This document shows positions 61,474 through 64,000 of a DNA stretch of 64,000 bases, piece by piece (positions within the stretch are counted from its first letter, which is position 1; every line of letters begins with the position of its first letter). Position numbers and translations under genes: made by a program. Source of the stretch: Lachnospiraceae bacterium (GTDB taxonomy: Bacteria > Bacillota > Clostridia > Lachnospirales > Lachnospiraceae); contig JAFVHP010000044.1 in NCBI GenBank assembly GCA_017474455.1, positions 227,864 through 291,863 of the forward strand, given 5' to 3'. The notes under the pieces are model-generated. The model did not search any database. It was not told the origin of the DNA and saw only the letters and a list, made by a program, of their open reading frames with translations.

Positions 61474-61851
61474 ATGGCATATATCGGTTTCATGTTATTC
61501 GTTTTAGGGATCATCTTTATCATCGTTGCCCCGATCAACAGGAAAAAGAACTCCCGCTGTTCCGCTAAGACACAGGGAAAACTGCTTGATGTCCGCAAGC
61601 GCGAACACGGGCATATGTATATTTATTCGTACTCGGTAAACGGGACCGGATACCAAATCAAGTCCGTGAACCGCAGCCCGGAGGCAGATAACGTCGGCGA
61701 CAGCTGTACCATCTGGTATGATCCGGCGAAGCCGCAGGCTGCACAGCCGTTCCATTATGAATCAGGGAAGATCTACAAGATCATCCTCATCATCGGCATT
61801 GTATTGATCCTGCTGGGGCTCTTTCTGCTTGTGATCGGCGTCGCCCGGTAA
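61474..61851 (+). CDS. DUF3592-like membrane protein
   Basis: A 125-residue protein with a transmembrane helix at each end (residues 2-20 and 101-123) and a soluble middle with YSYSVNGTGYQIKSVNRSPE and GDSCTIWYDPAKPQ, the pattern of DUF3592 proteins. Function unknown. Good ribosome site (GGAGG). Confidence 0.78.
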   Translation: MAYIGFMLFVLGIIFIIVAPINRKKNSRCSAKTQGKLLDVRKREHGHMYIYSYSVNGTGYQIKSVNRSPEADNVGDSCTIWYDPAKPQAAQPFHYESGKIYKIILIIGIVLILLGLFLLVIGVAR

Positions 61852-61866
61852 AGAGAACATTCAGAA

Positions 61867-62316
61867 ATGAAAATCGAATTGATCGATCTGACAGAAGATA
61901 ACCTGAAGCAATGCTTTGAACTGGAAGTTGCGGACGATCAGAAGCAGTATATCGCTTCAAACGAAACTTCCTGGAAAACAGCAAAAGAAAACGGGAAAGT
62001 CGCCCGTCCCTTTGCTGTATATTGTGACGATGAAATGGTCGGATTTACGATGTTCGCTTTTGATGAGGATTATGAAGATCCTGACGACAGATACTGGTTA
62101 TGGAGATTCATGATCGACAAAAGCCTGCAGGGGAAGGGATATGGAACTGCGGCCCTGCAGGTGATCATTCAGTATTTCAGGGATCACGGCGCCAACAATA
62201 TCCGCCTGTCCACCAAAGAGACCAATACAAACGCGTTATCCATGTACCGCAAGGCCGGTTTTCATGATACCGGAGAGCTGAATGATGAAGAGATAGTGCT
62301 GCAGCTGGATCTGTAA
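61867..62316 (+). CDS. GNAT acetyltransferase, spermidine acetyltransferase-like
   Basis: A 149-residue acetyltransferase: MKIELIDLTEDNLKQCFELE, RFMIDKSLQGKGYGTAALQV (acetyl-CoA loop), RLSTKETNTNALSMYRKAGF. The IELIDLTEDN start and YWLWRFMID strand are like the BltD/PaiA-type polyamine acetyltransferases of Firmicutes. Substrate specificity not proven. Lies 15 bp after the DUF3592 gene. Confidence 0.82.
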   Translation: MKIELIDLTEDNLKQCFELEVADDQKQYIASNETSWKTAKENGKVARPFAVYCDDEMVGFTMFAFDEDYEDPDDRYWLWRFMIDKSLQGKGYGTAALQVIIQYFRDHGANNIRLSTKETNTNALSMYRKAGFHDTGELNDEEIVLQLDL

Positions 62317-62347
62317 GTCAGCAGGGAAAAAGATATTTCAAACACCT

Positions 62348-62980
62348 ATGACCACCGGAAAGAAAATACTTATCGGAGTTATTATAGCCGTGGCTGCTTT
62401 GGCAGCCTTAAGAGTGGCCGCCACTCTCGGGCTTATCGGGATAATGCTTGTCGGTTCCGCAGCATCAAAGCCGGAAGTTTATGATGATATCGAGAATTAT
62501 ACAGAGTACATGTCATTTTCCTATGACAGCCCGGACACCAGGTGGAACAAGTGGGGAATGGATGAAACTATCTGGCCTCTTGCGATAAAAGATGTCTCTG
62601 ATGTTGTTGATTTTAAAATGGTCTATTATGATCCGTGGGACGCACAGTACCTCGGATATCTTGTCATGGATTACCCGGCAGAGGATTATGCGGCCGAAAC
62701 AGCGCGCCTCAAAGAATATCCTTCGACTGACTACATCGGCTATTACAGCGTGACGGAAGAACGGACATACGAACTGCTGGCGGTTTATGCCGACGAATAC
62801 AACGGGTTTGTATATGCACTTACGGATGGAAACAGCAGGATAATATACGCGGAAGAAATATTCTGCAACTATTCCATGGACCTTGATTACAGGGATTATA
62901 TCCCCGAAGACTATCTGCTGGACGGGTTTAACGCAGCATCCGGTAAGCTTCCCAATTTAGTAGATAAGAACGAGATTTAG
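62348..62980 (+). CDS. Membrane-anchored protein of unknown function
   Basis: A 210-residue protein with one N-terminal transmembrane segment (residues 6-36, GVIIAVAALAALRVAATLGL) and an acidic, aromatic-rich exported or cytoplasmic part (DIENYTEYMSFSYDSPDTRW; YYDPWDAQYLGYLVMDYPAE; YDWDL-like motifs near the end). No family recognised. It is 31 bp after the acetyltransferase. Confidence 0.65.
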   Translation: MTTGKKILIGVIIAVAALAALRVAATLGLIGIMLVGSAASKPEVYDDIENYTEYMSFSYDSPDTRWNKWGMDETIWPLAIKDVSDVVDFKMVYYDPWDAQYLGYLVMDYPAEDYAAETARLKEYPSTDYIGYYSVTEERTYELLAVYADEYNGFVYALTDGNSRIIYAEEIFCNYSMDLDYRDYIPEDYLLDGFNAASGKLPNLVDKNEI

Positions 62981-63011
62981 GAGCATTCCTGTAATTCAGA
63001 AATAACGCCAA

Positions 63012-63452
63012 TTGAATAAAAAGAAACCTCTAAGTAAGATAAAGGTGTTCATCTTGGCGGATGAAAAAACATCTTATGCTACCAAAGATGGAATCCAGCA
63101 GCTGCAGGAGTATTATCCTAATGCACTTGAAAAAACGTACAAGGGTGTTTCCGGATATATATACAGTGCCGAGAGTATTACAGATTCTGGCTTCGAGATT
63201 AAAATACCTAATGCTGCTTCTTGCAATGCTCCTGTAAAAGTAGTAGGGACAGAGCTTGTTCCGGATGCATATGATGCAATTCTTGAGGCAGAAGAAAAAG
63301 GGCTTATTGCAATCATGAGATACGAAGAAATGCTTGAGAAGATGAGGAAATGGATTAGGAGGACTATTCTGCAGGAGTATGAAGAAAATGCAGATCATCC
63401 GGAATATCTACATTTTCTTAAGGGGAATTTCTCAGATATTCTCGGAGAATAG
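63012..63452 (+). CDS. Unknown protein in AT-richer segment
   Basis: A 146-residue open frame starting at TTG (63012) with no clear ribosome site; a second TTG at 63054 is possible. Residues: SKIKVFILADEKTSYATKDG, IQQLQEYYPNALEKTYKGVS, then KMRKWIRRTILQEYEENADHPEYLHFLKGN. No signal or membrane segment and no family recognised. Base composition is clearly more AT-rich than the preceding genes, so it may have been acquired or be a decayed fragment. Confidence 0.45.
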   Translation: MNKKKPLSKIKVFILADEKTSYATKDGIQQLQEYYPNALEKTYKGVSGYIYSAESITDSGFEIKIPNAASCNAPVKVVGTELVPDAYDAILEAEEKGLIAIMRYEEMLEKMRKWIRRTILQEYEENADHPEYLHFLKGNFSDILGE

Positions 63453-63486
63453 CAGATTCCGGTTTGGATATGAAGGGAATAATAAG

Positions 63487-63975
63487 ATGATAGATGAAAA
63501 GGATTATTTAGCAGACCCTTGCGGGAGTGCGTCACTTCCGCTTTGGAAAACATTACAGATAGAAGTGCCTGATAATATTATGGTCATTCGCGACGATGAA
63601 TATGTTGAAGGAACTATAAACGGTTCGGATGAACCATATTTTAAAATGATTCATAATCTGGAGAATGTAAGTGTTCCTGTTTTGTCAGATGATTATGTTT
63701 TATCAACAGCGACAGACGATGAGTTTGCTGCGCATATACAAGAGTGCTATGAGAGCGAATGCCTTTCTGTCGAAGAAATTGGCATATATAAAAAACGACA
63801 GGTATATGATACGAATTTATGGATTGCAATACGAGAGCAGAAAACAAGGAAAATTGTTGCAAGTGGAATTGGGGAATTAGATAAGAGCATAGGTGAGGGC
63901 ACTCTGGAGTGGATTCAGGTGTCGACTGCACATAGACATAAGGGATTAGGGAAATATGGATCAGTTTATAGGTGA
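63487..63975 (+). CDS. GNAT acetyltransferase, truncated at its C-terminus
   Basis: A 162-residue frame starting MIDEKDYLADPCGSASLPLW, with ATG at 63487 after AAGGGAA. The acetyl-CoA loop STAHRHKGLGKYG is reached, but the frame stops right there (GSVYR stop), so the second half of the CoA fold and the C-terminal strands are missing. This looks like a broken acetyltransferase, joined to another gene fragment at about 63955. Confidence 0.65.
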   Translation: MIDEKDYLADPCGSASLPLWKTLQIEVPDNIMVIRDDEYVEGTINGSDEPYFKMIHNLENVSVPVLSDDYVLSTATDDEFAAHIQECYESECLSVEEIGIYKKRQVYDTNLWIAIREQKTRKIVASGIGELDKSIGEGTLEWIQVSTAHRHKGLGKYGSVYR

Positions 63976-64000
63976 GCCGAAATACTGGAGTAAGGGAATA
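63956..64000 (+). pseudogene. Fragment resembling an aminoglycoside 6'-acetyltransferase-type GNAT
   Basis: From 63956 a different frame reads MDQFIGEPKYWSKGI to the window end. This matches the internal segment (D-Q-F-I-G-E-P-x-Y-W-x-K-G-I-G) of AAC(6')-like acetyltransferases. As it is internal sequence directly after a truncated GNAT, it suggests a recombination junction between two acetyltransferase genes. Only 15 codons are visible. Confidence 0.45.

Overview
The window looks like a chromosome segment of a Gram-positive, GC-rich gut Clostridium relative, most likely Lachnospiraceae. The reasons are strong AGGAGG-type ribosome sites, Sec lipoproteins with short lipoboxes, many AraC-type regulators, GPH and dual-ATPase ABC sugar transporters, and homologues of the C-glycoside deglycosidase known from intestinal Lachnospiraceae. 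The taxon is inferred from gene content, not from a marker gene. No rRNA, tRNA, CRISPR array, insertion sequence or prophage was seen.

Layout. (1) 1-10.2 kb, almost all on the minus strand: a partial acetyltransferase, an intergenic array of four inverted-repeat modules, glutathione peroxidase, a secreted serine hydrolase with a cyclophilin-like tail, an acetyltransferase, two oxidoreductases, a metallo-hydrolase, a small orphan plus-strand transcript, a DNA-alkylation-repair protein, a Phd/Doc toxin-antitoxin pair with its operator, and an unknown protein with a nuclease-like C-terminus. (2) 10.4-20.8 kb: an 11-gene minus-strand operon (cupin, SDR, two permeases, a small membrane protein, two ATPases, a binding protein, a membrane protein, an FGGY kinase, a TIM-barrel protein) facing a DeoR-type repressor with matching operator sites; probably uptake and catabolism of a polyol or ketose. 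(3) 22-30.4 kb: housekeeping and stress genes, including an XRE regulator/membrane-protein pair whose leader carries four palindromes at an exact 35-bp period, a MATE pump with an AraC regulator, and TraX.

(4) 30.5-39.8 kb is the most distinctive block. Two divergent solute-binding lipoproteins sit back to back, one of them frameshifted. The intact one leads an operon encoding two complete C-glycoside deglycosidase-like pairs in the order beta-alpha-alpha-beta, then an AraC regulator fused to a GH39-like domain that has lost its acid/base glutamate. (5) 39.9-46.4 kb: a Gln/Ala-repeat secreted protein, flavin reductase with HxlR regulator, methyltransferase, stand-alone TrpB, HD phosphohydrolase and acetyltransferase. 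(6) 46.5-58 kb: a tight six-gene glycosidase operon (GPH symporter, GH2, sugar isomerase-like barrel, GH78, GH43 with F5/8C module, GH1) divergent from an AraC regulator. (7) 58.1-64 kb: a lipoprotein, a DUF3795-HD fusion, GH32, small membrane proteins and acetyltransferases, ending in an AT-richer stretch with a truncated, apparently chimeric acetyltransferase.

Taken together, blocks 4 and 6 suggest cytoplasmic breakdown of imported plant glycosides: O-linked rhamnosyl, arabinosyl, galactosyl and glucosyl groups removed by the hydrolases, and C-linked sugars by the deglycosidase pairs. None of these enzymes has a signal peptide. The link between the two blocks is inference from proximity and family function.
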